A stretch of DNA of 64,000 nucleotides from Dermanyssus gallinae (GCA_003439945.1 QVRM01002104.1:281276-345275); one strand, 5' to 3'. Shown: positions 1 to 10,093, counted from the first letter of the stretch. The notes: a model not told the origin generated them from the sequence alone. Numbers and translations are program-made.

Positions 1-834
1 CTGCCGTAGTCGTGGCAACAACGTTAACGGTCGAAGGCGACCCGTCGTCTAGGAGTAACGTATAACGTAGAGTCGAGTCGTGTCGGGGTGAGTCTATTGC
101 CAAGCTCTGAGACGGTCGGTCAGTCGCGCTCTCTCTGTGTGTTCGACGTCGTAAGCAAAGGCGCCGCAATTAGCAATTAGTCGGCGCCGACTTCAACCCG
201 TCCGAGCATATCGAAAAGCAGCTGAAATAACTGCTAGGCTCTGCTAGATCATCTTCCAGCAGCCGCAGCAACACCAGAAGTGGTACTGAAAACGATGCAC
301 AGGTCGAATAATCGGTAAAGTGGTCGTGCGTTCTCAGTTTTTGTTTTCGTTGTCGCTTCTGGTCTAGACGAACTCCCTTGAGCGCCACTCGAGAGCCTCC
401 AGAGAGCCCCGTTTGGCCCTGCTTTGTCGCTGTGTTAAGCGTCTTCTGTCGAAGTACTTATTTGTCGGTCGTCGTCGTCGTTGTTGTGTCTCGGAGACTC
501 ACTCGGCTGAAGTCGTCTGAAGTCAGAGCGGAAACAGCCAATGCAGCAGCGCTGTTGTTGTTGATGTGGTCGGTTATCCCACTGTTTGCACCGATTGCCT
601 CAGGCCTATTCTTTACCGTTTGTTGGTGGTCCTAATCCTCAACAATCACTGCTTTGGCTGCTGCTGCTGTTGGTCTGTGGTAGGCAGTACTGAAGAAAGT
701 CGTAGCGTAGACGTGAGTTCATGCTGTGCCGAAAGTGTTTGTGTCAACGGGTAGCGCTATGCCTCTGTGTCCCTAACCATGGACGCCGGATAACACTCGT
801 CCATCTTTCGGCGCGCAGGTACACATATCTTAAC

Positions 835-835
<1 letters not shown>
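1..835 (+). other. Probable 5' leader/promoter region of the ATF4-like gene
   Basis: GC-richer sequence than the surrounding AT-rich DNA, with no ORF of recognisable homology on either strand. It lies upstream of the intron that ends at 1838 and contains possible donors (gtaagc at 151, gtacac at 819). I read it as leader exon or promoter, but no transcription start can be fixed. Confidence 0.35.
779..793 (+). promoter_or_regulatory. Candidate short leader uORF (MDAG-stop)
   Basis: A four-codon ORF lies in a strong start context (AACCATGGAC). A second short ORF (MPLCP-stop, 759-776) lies just before it. A plausible donor CAG|gtacac follows at 818/819, which would join this leader to the acceptor at 1838. 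If spliced so, the order would be short uORF, then about 32 nt, then the overlapping uORF, resembling the uORF1/uORF2 pair of ATF4. Other ATGs further upstream (for example 721, which would read in frame into the overlapping uORF) make this uncertain. Confidence 0.3.

Positions 836-837
<2 letters not shown>

Positions 838-905
<68 letters not shown>
838..905. repeat. (TA)n microsatellite
   Basis: About 33 TA units between the ATF4-like leader and its intron. Confidence 0.98.
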
Positions 906-907
<2 letters not shown>

Positions 908-1639
908 ATTTTTCTTGATTTGCGCGGTCTGACGTTTCTACTTGGTACATCCGTGCCCAGGATTCACAATCGCGAAGTTAAGAACAGCATATCAGCCAGG
1001 TTTATAAATCGTTGTTGTACACAAAGACACAGACACCATCAACGCATATGCATATACTCCATATATACGCACACATATAATAAGACAATATATATATATA
1101 TTTCATATGCATGTTGATGCGTACGTATATATGTATATGCATGAATATAGCCTATGGGATATCCTAATCTGTGTAAAGGCCGTTTTCGGCGTTCAGCAAC
1201 TGGTGGCTCTAGTAAAATCTAGTTAAACTGTTATACGTAATGCGTTCTATATTATAACGAACAGAGGTCTCTTAATAAAGAATTTCAATATATTACATTA
1301 CAAGACACTAATAGTATTGGGATAATGTCAAAATTAATTGCAGCTATCATGAAGCTACAGCTTACGCTGATGGATACTGGAAAACAAATCAAACTGTTTT
1401 TCTGCATTATTTGTGACGCATATTTGTTTGAAAAATGTAATTTATCTATATAAAAAATATAGGATAATAAATAATGTAAATATAAGATATAATATGGAAT
1501 GTTGTTTATTGTATTAATCTACGTTATATACCATAAACAACAGAGACAGAGGATTCTATATATTTAAGAGTAACAAATAATTGTAGGCGGGTTAGGGCAG
1601 AACAACGCATTCCTATATAGGCAGGACAAATCATATATG

Positions 1640-1661
1640 TAATATATATATATATATATAA

Positions 1662-1715
<54 letters not shown>

Positions 1716-1725
1716 ATATACATAA

Positions 1726-1764
<39 letters not shown>

Positions 1765-1770
1765 CAGAGG
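1640..1770. repeat. Compound (TA)n/(GA)n microsatellite
   Basis: Three TA runs broken by single odd bases, followed by GAGA repeats, within 70 bp of the acceptor used by the ATF4-like gene. Confidence 0.95.
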
Positions 1771-1845
1771 AGAGTTTCTAACTTGTGTGAAACGATGCTA
1801 AAAAGTATAGTGACCTTCATTATATTATTTTATTGCAGGTTCAAA

Positions 1846-1995
1846 ATGTCTGCCCCCGGAGGGTATCCACCCCTAGTTGTTTTCACCAGCCGAGAAAGCC
1901 TACGCCATCAGGATGCTGCCCGCAGCATATCCGATCTGGGGTCCAACGCTGGAAGCGCGTGCTTCCAGCCTGGACCCCTTCACTGCCGCCTCTGA
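1846..1995 (+). promoter_or_regulatory. Upstream ORF overlapping the ATF4 start (uORF2-like)
   Basis: ATG at 1846 (context CAAAATGT) opens a 49-codon frame, MSAPGGYPPL onward, that ends at TGA 1993-1995. It starts 67 nt before the main ATG at 1913 and ends about 80 nt beyond it, in another frame. In vertebrate ATF4 the inhibitory uORF2 overlaps the main start in the same way (59 codons, overlapping by about 80 nt), so that ribosomes reach the main ATG only when eIF2 is phosphorylated. The geometry is seen in the sequence; the regulatory role is inferred from the family. Confidence 0.75.
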
Positions 1996-1997
1996 AG
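1913..1997 (+). CDS. ATF4: ATF4-like bZIP transcription factor, first coding exon
   Basis: The exon begins after a TATTGCAG acceptor (ending 1838) and ends at the donor GAAG|gtgcgt. From the ATG at 1913 it encodes 28 residues (beginning MLPAAYPIWGPTLEARASS) plus the first base of a split Val codon that is completed by TG at 2605. I chose this start because it is the only ATG in this exon that splices in frame to the large downstream ORF. The ATG at 2589 inside that ORF lies just before a good acceptor and so would be intronic. A second ATG, at 1846, opens a different frame across this start (see the uORF entry). The splice is inferred from consensus and phase, not from transcripts. Confidence 0.75.
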
Positions 1998-2604
1998 GTG
2001 CGTGTAAGCATTGTGTGATCGAGTTCGCTAGCTAATGATCTTTGTTGGAGAGGACGAGTCCAGGGGTGCCAGCACAACCCATTCAATATAGATATATAAA
2101 TCTAAATACTACTTTGCTGTTAGGTGTTTACATATATGCATGTGTTGAACACTGTGGTCAGGTTGATTAGGGAGCACCTACCATCAGAGCATCGGCTAGG
2201 CTCGACTACTCATTGCAGTAGCGCTCAATGAGATCGTGGGGTAGCTGTCAGACATTAGATGCATTGACCGACAGCTTTTAGCGTAACTGGCCAGCAGCTG
2301 TTGCTGTACAGAGTGCGGGGTGTTCAGCACTTTACGTCCTGTGGATCGGGGTCTACATCCCCAGACGCCTCAATATCTGACTAAGGATCCCTTCACCTAC
2401 TTTCATTTACATTATTTTATTATTAGTTTCGACTCTAACGTTGCCACATTGCGACACTGACAACCGAAAACGTTATAGTAAATGTCCTGTTTGTCCACTC
2501 TGGCCCAAGAAATGCGGACGTCCGTCCCAATAGGACGCCGGAAGACGAGCGTGTATCCGTGATGACTCACCACCTGTGACGTTTCCAAATGTTAACTATT
2601 GCAG

Positions 2605-4277
2605 TGTCTCCGATTAGCGACGTCCATTCGGTCGCTGACGAAGGCTCTCAGTATGTGGTATCAGCCCTGCATGAGTCGAATCATGACGGTCGTCACCACC
2701 ATCACCATCACGACCTGCTCGCCGAGTCGGTATGCGAATCGAGTCTCGACGAGCTGCCCTCGATCGACGAAAGCCTGTTTGACCTCGTCGACGTCCCGGA
2801 CCTCGAGGAGATCGATCAGGCCGCTCTGAGTGTTGTCGCCAGTCGGGACGAGTCCTATCCGATACCATCAGCATGCCAGCTCATATTCGATGACATCCCC
2901 GCCCTCGAGGACGTCCTCGACGACGACGACGTCAACTGGCCGTCGTGGACAAACCAGCCATCGTCCTCGCCTGCGGAGTCGCCGACCACCGAAGGACCTG
3001 CTGTTGTTGTTGTTCAACACACCACACCGCTGTTTACCCCGATTAGAGAGTCCTTGCCGATCGCGGCCACATCTAGCCCTCGACCAATGGTGGCGCTGTG
3101 CACCAGTGGCGATGCTGGCAGAAATGACGATGATAGCGATAACGACAACTGTGGCGGCCGCGGCAGCAGCAGCAGCAATAGCAACAACAATAACAACAAC
3201 AGTAACAACAACAATAGCAACAACAACAACAACAACAACATGAGTAACAGCAACAGTATCAATAACATGAATAGAAACGTCAGTGACAGAGGCGACAACA
3301 ACAACAACAACGGCGTTTCGATAGTCTACTCCAACCAATCGACCCCTCAGCAGATCGTAGAGCAGATCGTCAACTCGTCCGACGTTGGTTCGACGGTGTT
3401 TGTCAACGATGGCGACGACGACTGCATCGTGCTGACCGGGCCCGAAGAGGAGGTGTACGCATCTGTGTCGCCGTCCTCATCGCCGCTGTCGTCATCACCA
3501 TGTTCGACGTTCGGCGCTAGCCTTCCGACGTACGTGGACAGCGGGATCGAGTCGACCTCGCCCAGCTCGGTATACAGCGTGGCTTGCAGTGTCGGTGCGG
3601 CCAGCAGCATCGGCGACCTGCGGTCTCCGAGTCCTCTGCTGCAGTCATCGCCAGGCTCCGCGATGGCGTCCTCTACCGACGATCTGGCGCCGCCTCTCCA
3701 AAAGCGTCGCCGAAGCTCGCAGGTTTCGGAGGCTTCGTCGTTCTGCTCATCGACCGGCGGGACAAGCGAGTCGCCAGAGTCGCCGTTTGTGGTTTTTTCT
3801 ACGACGCTTGTTGACATGGGAGGTTTCGGGACGCTAGCCGACTCGCCTGCCATGTCGAGCTGCGCCTCTGGGACGATCTCGGACAGCGATTGCCACAGCG
3901 TTGCCGCTGCCGGTGGTGGCGATGAAGACGTCGACTACGACGGCGATGATAACAACAATGCTAACGATTCGAAACGACACGCCAAGACGGGTAGCGGTGG
4001 TGGTGGTGGCAGACGCTCGCGTTTCAGTCCCGAAGACCGCAAGGAGCGCAAGAAGGCGCAGAATCGGACAGCAGCCAATCGGTACCGCGAGAAGCGACGC
4101 CACGCCCAGGAAACGGTCAGCGAGGAGGAACAGCGGCTGATGAAAGCCAACGGTGTGTTGCGCCTCGAAGCGACGAAGCTTCAGGCCGAGGTGTCCTGTC
4201 TGAGGAAGCTCATGCGACAGATGCTGCAGGCGAAAGGAATCAAAATTCCCCCACCTCCACATGGCAAAAATAAATGA
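2605..4277 (+). CDS. ATF4: ATF4/cryptocephal-like bZIP transcription factor, main coding exon
   Basis: This exon holds residues 29-585 of a nuclear stress-response activator of the ATF4/CREB2 family, which binds DNA as a bZIP dimer to induce amino-acid and redox genes. The C-terminal bZIP is clear: the basic region at about residues 507-528 contains KKAQNRTAANRYREKRR, matching the ATF4 pattern N-x-T-A-A-x-R-Y-R. It is followed by a heptad-like zipper to about residue 571 and a short Pro-rich tail. Upstream the protein is acidic and Ser-rich, with a His run near the start, a long Asn-rich tract (about residues 220-265) and DSGIES at 340-345, which fits the beta-TrCP degron DSGxxS of ATF4. At 585 aa it is longer than vertebrate ATF4 (about 350), mainly through low-complexity insertions. 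Acceptor AACTATTGCAG precedes 2605. The exon is markedly GC-richer than its flanks. Other bZIP families (CREB, C/EBP) fit the basic region less well. Confidence 0.92.
3177..3315 (+). repeat. AAC-rich triplet repeat encoding poly-Asn in ATF4
   Basis: Imperfect AAC/AAT/AGT triplets run in frame through the coding exon and give an Asn/Ser tract broken by Met, Ile, Arg and Asp codons. It is a likely site of length variation between individuals. The same triplet forms long non-coding tracts elsewhere in the window. Confidence 0.85.
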
Positions 4278-4587
4278 TCACGGCATGCTTCTTAATTGGC
4301 ATATAACTACACTAGGTTTCTACGCTAAAAATATATATATAGCTGTCACATTGCAAAAATGTACCTATCTGTGTTTTGTTCAATGAATATCAACCTACCC
4401 TATCTATGAGTACCCTCGTTTCACTACACGTACCGACTAAATAATGCTTATCAAGATACTGAACGTACTGATTCCGTTCTATTTAATTCAATTCTCGTTT
4501 CAATCAGTCTCATCATTATTAATGCTCACTTATGTGCTTTTGTGTGTGTTATACCTATGCTCTCCTTCGTGATACAAATGTACATTC

Positions 4588-4593
4588 AATAAA
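4588..4593 (+). promoter_or_regulatory. Poly(A) signal, ATF4-like gene
   Basis: AATAAA lies 311 nt after the stop codon in AT-rich 3' UTR sequence, just before a (TA)n tract. Another AATAAA overlaps the end of the coding sequence near 4269 and is too close to be preferred. Confidence 0.45.
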
Positions 4594-4646
4594 TGGCGTA
4601 GGACTTACTCGCAAAAATTGGAAGACGTGTGTGCTCTATAAAAAAA

Positions 4647-4649
<3 letters not shown>

Positions 4650-4688
<39 letters not shown>
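4650..4688. repeat. (TA)n microsatellite
   Basis: About 19 units, just after the ATF4-like poly(A) signal. Confidence 0.97.
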
Positions 4689-4691
<3 letters not shown>

Positions 4692-4739
4692 GGCAGCAAC
4701 TAGGAACTGCGTTCAACTCATGCGACATCAACTACTGTT

Positions 4740-6180
4740 AACACTCGAGGTCTTTGCCAGCTGTCTTCAGAATATCACCATTAAGTCCTTCAAGCTCCAC
4801 ATGATACATATATCATAGCGAATAAGTTCCCGAAATAGGTTTCACATATATGAATGCATAAGTAGTCTGTATAAAAGGGAAATATAAAAGGCTTCTAATA
4901 AGAGAGAGCGTGAAAAAAACAGGCTTGTAAGCTCAACAACGATTCTATATGTGTGGGTCGACGCCGATAAACGCACTGTGAACACGCATGCCCATTATGC
5001 CCATTCTCTGTCTCTGGCTCTCTCCAAGAAAGTAAAATAAATCTCAAGGGGCAAATAATTCTTCGTCATTCAGTTACACATACATTTTCAACGCCGACTC
5101 GACTCGGAGACAGCAGAAAGGCGAGGCTTTTGCCCGTGAACAATGAACAAGGATCGACGCAGTATTTTTGCGTTGGATATATACAGAAGATACACCGATA
5201 TCCTCTGTAGCAGAAACTACAATGACTTTCGATCATGAGTTGGTTGCCACAGCGACTTTGGTTCTTAGCTCTTTAAGAAAACATCTCGTGATTCTTTCCG
5301 TTGGGCTCAGCGCCTCGAAGATAACCGGTTCAACGATAATGTTTTGCTCTAGTACGCGATACGGTTCGCGGTCTTCTGCAAGAGCGAGCGGCTGATCCAA
5401 GCTCCCGGTTCACATTCATGTGCAAAGCAGACTGATTCCTCCGAACGCAGACCAGAGATGATGCGGAATGTAGTATTATCCAGCATCGTTCCCAGCTGCC
5501 ACTCATCGAATCGATCGCGGCTCTCAGTGCTTCCAGGCACTTGACCCCACTTATCTTCAGAGTGGCGGCAAGCTTACTCCATGTGAGCAATAAAGCTTGG
5601 GTAAGATCCGGTGGTGCGATTCTTGACACCAAGGCCTAGGCGTTTTTGAGAGAGCCAAGATAGGCAGAAACAGCAGTTTGCGAAATGTATAGACTCGAGA
5701 GCAGTGGAGAAGGTACATCCATCTCTGAGTTGATATGCTGACGCGTAGCAGGTAGAGGACTCGGTAAGCGTCCATGAGCCGCAGTGGGGAACACCAGCGC
5801 ACAAGGTCCGAATCTTTTTTTTTGTTAAAGGGGTACCGATAGAGTCGCCGTAAATAGCGACGATTCTACAAGCTCGAATTCACGATCAGGAATTAACCTG
5901 ACAGCTGGTAGAAGATTGCACACCATTTAAAGCGTCGCGATGAAGTCTCCTTGACCAGGAAAAAACCTTGCACTTGTCGTAATTCAACTCAAGTCCGAAG
6001 ACAACTTGGAACTATTTTGCAATCACTCTGAACCGCCAGGGTCTCTCTGGCGAGGGTGCCGTTCTACAGGAACCACGATCGAAGTTTGAAAAACGGTGCC
6101 ATTGAAGCTCATAAATAGCTATGCAAAATAGTGCTATGCTCTACTCTACCGCAGCAAAATTATTTATTAATTAAGTGCAC
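4740..6180. other. Intergenic stretch without a recognised gene
   Basis: Unique-looking AT-rich DNA. The minus strand of 5330-5804 has several overlapping open frames of 75-100 codons, but none carries a motif I recognise and they are broken by stops. They may be an eroded mobile element. Confidence 0.4.
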
Positions 6181-6379
6181 ATGCGGCATGCATTATTTAT
6201 GAATAAAGTAGACATGCGGAATGTATGGAACAACACACTTGGAAAATGTTTTCTACGGATTTACTGAAAAGTTTGCGTTCTTTTGAAGGAATATTCAATT
6301 CCGGTTTGGCATACAATTGGCTGGCTCCCAGTGATGCAGTTTTCTCCCGCCCTTGAATTGTTGGGCGGTTCTAAGTTTA

Positions 6380-6923
6380 TTGACATAGCACTTTGACTTT
6401 GCAAATCTCTAGAGAAAGAAGTCTAAATGCGTTAAATCGCGCCATCTAGGCGGCTCTTTCTGGTCGCCTGAACGGGATATTACACGATCATCCACACCAT
6501 GGAGTACAATATCACGATTTTGTTCACGTTTTTGTCTGTTACTGGCCGAAGTCCTCCCCGAACGTGGGTCATCTGCGGTATCTTCACGTCGGTCGCGAAA
6601 TACAGTTCTTCACGACGGTACCGTTCAAATACAGTGTTTCGGGGCACTGCTTCATCACCACAAGCAGTTTGTAACATTTCGACCATATTAGAACACATGA
6701 TTTGCTTGCTTTTTCACTTTCGGTTCCTTAAAAATCGATAAATCTCGTGTTGTTTACTTTTCTGAACTAAACTCAGACAATAACCGCCGCCATCGAGCAT
6801 TGGGAAATTTGGCCTGTGTAGCTGATGAATGATGCTTCTAAGCAAAGCATAACGAAAGACTGTGATGATCAAATTTCTGGCAGCAAAATTCAAGGTACTA
6901 GAACTTGTCGATCCGCCCTCGTA
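6380..6923 (-). mobile_element. Internally deleted mariner-like element
   Basis: On the minus strand, 6698-6480 encodes a transposase N-terminal helix-turn-helix segment (NMVEMLQTACGDEA, then a degenerate RPVTDKNVNK), typical of Tc1/mariner. Directly downstream, 6450-6380 encodes WRDLTHLDFFL, then a stop, then FAKSKCYVNKL. This matches the C-terminal DDE segment (SPDLTPLDFFLWG...K.Y.N) of related transposases. The central catalytic domain is missing, so this is a deletion derivative. The sequence at about 6899-6923 (read on the minus strand as CGAGGGCGGATCGACAAGTT) looks like a mariner terminal repeat next to TA. It is a pseudogene. Confidence 0.65.
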
Positions 6924-6947
6924 TATATACATACAAGTGGTAGTATA
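6735..6947 (+). repeat. 213-bp direct repeat, left copy
   Basis: The sequence starting TCGATAAATCTCGTGTTG is repeated at 7548-7760. By eye the two copies are identical except for two adjacent bases near the end (CA versus TT). The repeat covers the non-coding start of the mariner-like element, including its putative terminal repeat. Confidence 0.95.
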
Positions 6948-7547
6948 ACAAAATAGAGAAATACTTACACTCCCGCCCTTTAACCGCGATTTAATACGCG
7001 CGGACCCGAACGGGAGTGCCCACCAGCCCGAATTGACAGGCCGGCAGATCCCCCACCCTCCCCCCTATCGAGGTTCGGAATGGGGGTACCACACTACTCC
7101 ACCGTACCGATTAGACGCATTCACCTCGCGATTCCGCGTTACACCCCAGAATATACATTCCCCCCGAAGGAGGTCCGACCACTCCAGAGCAGGGGTTCCC
7201 CGTAAAATACGGGGCCAGAAGGCCCTCTCGACCGGTGGTCTGCGTTCGTGTGGCCACTTCTCACTCATTTTGCCTATTAAGCCAAGGCAGCAGGCGTCCC
7301 GGACGGTACCACCGAGTGTCACTCGGGGCGTTAACCGTCCAGCCCGGGGGACTTCTATGCAGCACAAGTCCCCCGTATTGGCAGTAGCCTTAACAGCCCT
7401 CGAATGGGCCACGACAGGATGACAATATAAATTCGTTAACACCCAAATCTATCGTATGCCTTGCCCCCCGGTTAGTTGTTAAAACACGGGAGTGTCGGTT
7501 TAGGGAGTTTGTACCGTCTGACTAACTTACAAGTGGGCCCGTGAAGG
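6948..7547. other. GC-rich 600-bp insert between the direct repeats
   Basis: A block much richer in G+C than its surroundings, with runs such as CCCCCCGAAGG and CCCGGGGG. Open frames of about 125 codons exist on both strands (7033-7422 + and 7442-7065 -), but neither shows a recognisable motif and few stops are expected at this base composition. Near its ends lie the inverted 9-mers ACACTCCCG and CGGGAGTGT. It may be a non-autonomous element of unknown type. Confidence 0.5.
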
Positions 7548-7760
7548 TCGATAAATCTCGTGTTGTTTACTTTTCTGAACTAAACTCAGACAATAACCGC
7601 CGCCATCGAGCATTGGGAAATTTGGCCTGTGTAGCTGATGAATGATGCTTCTAAGCAAAGCATAACGAAAGACTGTGATGATCAAATTTCTGGCAGCAAA
7701 ATTCAAGGTACTAGAACTTGTCGATCCGCCCTCGTATATATACATATTAGTGGTAGTATA
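7548..7760 (+). repeat. 213-bp direct repeat, right copy
   Basis: Near-identical copy of 6735-6947. It runs straight into a (TA)n tract at 7755-7781, whereas the left copy runs into the GC-rich insert. Confidence 0.95.
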
Positions 7761-7979
7761 TATATATATATATATATATATACATCGGTCTATACGGTCT
7801 ATAATCAGGTACGCTTAGCGCGGCCTTATTATTTGCCTATACGCACCTTATTGTTCCTCTATATGCGCCAGCAGTGGAGGCACCCCGTAACATCGCTTTC
7901 CATAGCGTAAAGTGTTGTTACGTGAGCCCACGATAACTATTGCTACTAGGACAGCTTTCATTACCACCAGCACTGCTAC

Positions 7980-8022
7980 CTAGAATTAAAAACATTTTTA
8001 AGGAGGTTGTTTTTAATTCTAG
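7980..8022. repeat. 15-bp perfect inverted repeat (hairpin)
   Basis: CTAGAATTAAAAACA, a 13-nt loop, then TGTTTTTAATTCTAG. The right arm is the conserved 3' tail of the SINE that follows (it recurs at 33272-33286). The left arm may therefore be the tail of a second, oppositely oriented copy. Confidence 0.85.
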
Positions 8023-8284
8023 ACTATCCTCCGTCCCCTACGGACTTGGCACTTAACCTGAGGTATATCTTCAATGCACCGAGGGCCGGACATGTTAAGA
8101 TATCTAGGGTTTTCCCAACAGTCCTTGTGGCAGCATGGCCGCTGACTCTCAGCGCTATGGTTTATCATCTATTCTCAAAGAGCATCGCTCAAAGAAAATT
8201 CAACCAACAACAGGGATTGAACCGGCGACACCCCGGTAGATGACAACCATGACTAGCGCACTAGTCCCCTAGACCACGCCGCCA
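8008..8284 (-). mobile_element. tRNA-derived SINE, family 1, copy 1
   Basis: Read on the minus strand, the element opens with a tRNA-like head having an A-box-like TGGTCTAGGGGA and a B box GGTTCAATCCC, followed by about 200 bp of body and the tail ending TCTAGAATTAAAAACA. Two further copies occur in the same orientation (56213-56490 with head, 33272-33406 without). This is the order expected of a Pol III retroposon with 5' truncation. Confidence 0.75.
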
Positions 8285-8302
8285 CAGCTACCTACTGCGA
8301 TT

Positions 8303-8597
8303 AATTGTTTTTTATCACCCCCTCGATCTCATCTACTGTGGTCGTCATCTCTGTGCTAGTATTTGTCCTTTCTACACTGTTTGCGCCAGTCGTGAAAAAT
8401 TATGTTCGCAACGTAGTGTGCATTTCCTCTATTGTGAATGTCCCGTCCCGTTGCTTATTTGTCATTCTTGTTTTTTTCTGTCTGACATAGTCCGAAAAAT
8501 GTTTTTCTCACTGTCCCTTGGGAGCCCCCAAAGTCCTGTTAAATTCTCTCTTGTCTGTATTTTTAATTGCATCTTGTGTTAACATTTGAGATTTTTT
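8303..8597 (-). mobile_element. Fragment of the CR1/L2-like LINE, ORF2 linker region
   Basis: The minus strand matches the intact LINE at about 17630-17915 over its whole length, with small indels. It encodes MLTQDAIKNTDKREFNR followed by GAPKGQ, a frame break, then DYVRQKKTRMTN (LINE copy: [17 protein letters not shown] and [12 protein letters not shown]). It is a decayed second copy of the same family without either end. Confidence 0.85.
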
Positions 8598-8709
8598 GTA
8601 TATATAAAGGGGAGTACAATATCGTAGGCTGCTGGGTTTCGCGCATCCCAAGTGTGGGGCAACTAACACATTCGGGTTTTGGAGCTGACTTTTTCGGGTA
8701 TTGGCAAAT

Positions 8710-9971
8710 TCAAATACCGTAGCTCTTCTCAACGCCCCAACTCTCCATTAGGTCAAAAAGGATTGCAATGTCCGCCGGGACAAGCCTGCGAGCTGTTTTG
8801 CATGCGAGTGCATCTGCACGCAACATATAGACCCTCGTGACTGGCAGAAGAAGACAGTGAGTGACAAACAGGTCCCCTACGGAATCACTCCGACGTCTAG
8901 AGAATGTTACCCGTAATGCATCAGTCTGAATGACTGTCGCTACACGAAGAATGCCATGATCGCCACCTTCCCACAGAATACATTTGTAGCAAAAGATAGG
9001 CATAAACAGTGAATTATAAGCAATAAACAGACCTTCAATGGAGACCGCAAGCTTCATGCGTCGTAAAGCTGAAATTACAGAACAGCAGTTAGGAGTTAAA
9101 CAGTCTAAGTGCGGTTGCCACGGTAGCTTATCCTGACCTCCAGACACTTGCCCAGACAGGCATGATTCACTGCCTCTGGACGGCGTTAGAAGGACGTTGA
9201 CACGCTAATTAGTGTCCTGGACTGACAAAACAATATGACATTCGTTTTGCTAACGCCAAACTCATTGGTCGTTCTTATGACCTGCTCTACCGGAGCAATA
9301 GATTTACTATTTCTCCGCCACGGATGTCATGTGGATCGATTCGACAAAAGGATTGTCGTGTCGTCGGCATACGGTATTGCTTTACCTCAATATTTATTTT
9401 AAGTTACAAAAATCGACATAATTATAAATATAAGCAACGGCCATGGACCGAGCCTGGCGGTGTTCCATGTCAACACTATGCCAGCACGACTTCTCGTATC
9501 GATTCCGATGGCCTTCGTCCTACCCGCAAGATGGGAGTTAAACCAGTCGACCGTGAAGGGCACCCCCGCTTGGGTGTGCCAACATTTGTGTAAAAAGATT
9601 GCGATGAAGGCAGTTAAAAGCAGCCGCCACATAAAAAAAAAACACCCAAACGGATCGAATTACCGACTACCGAGGCAACAGCGAGCATAGCGAAAGCCAA
9701 ATTGATAAGGTGAGAGGAAGTCAGTCAATACGTCCCAGTGACAATTCAATCGAAACAGCACAGTCGAGGCAGCTGGATACGTCGTAGTTACCTGCTGAAG
9801 GAGCCTGCCTTCCATCAACGCTTTGCGTTTCTCAATCTCGGCGGTCCGTATTGGACAAGCTCCGGACAGAGGGATATGCGTGCGTTTGCAGTTAACGCAT
9901 CTACCCGAGTTATTGCAGTTTGCGACTAGATGGCCCAGCTGCTCGCAGTGCCGGCACGACACCTCATTCAC
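8710..9971 (-). mobile_element. Decayed Jockey/CR1-type LINE
   Basis: In order on the minus strand: a zinc-knuckle segment (CRHCEQLGHLVANC, then CVNCKRTH; 9971-9870) as in LINE ORF1/gag proteins; reverse transcriptase pieces LSPYQFGFR (near 9700) and VDWFNSHLAGRTKA (near 9540); the catalytic box PYADDTTILLS (about 9370-9335); and a post-RT segment (9147-8710) with IQTDALRVTF. Several frameshifts and stops interrupt it, and the region between zinc knuckle and RT is far too short, so it is a deleted pseudogene. Confidence 0.7.
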
Positions 9972-10093
9972 GGCGACAGTTAGCCGCCATATGGCTTAGA
10001 CGGAAACACTTATAGGGGTGCCAGCTGACATACCAACCTTGAACCTGCGGCGTGCAAGAAACACCTCAGCTGGGGGACTCTTATAGTCGAACC

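Noticed and set aside
2589..2604. ATG at 2589 as the start of the ATF4-like protein
   Set aside because: It lies within 16 nt of a consensus acceptor (AACTATTGCAG) and would be intronic. The exon at 1839-1997 offers an in-frame ATG with matching splice phase.
7033..7442. Open frames of 129 and 125 codons on opposite strands of the GC-rich insert
   Set aside because: Both strands are open because the DNA is GC-rich. Neither frame has a motif, and the composition explains their length.
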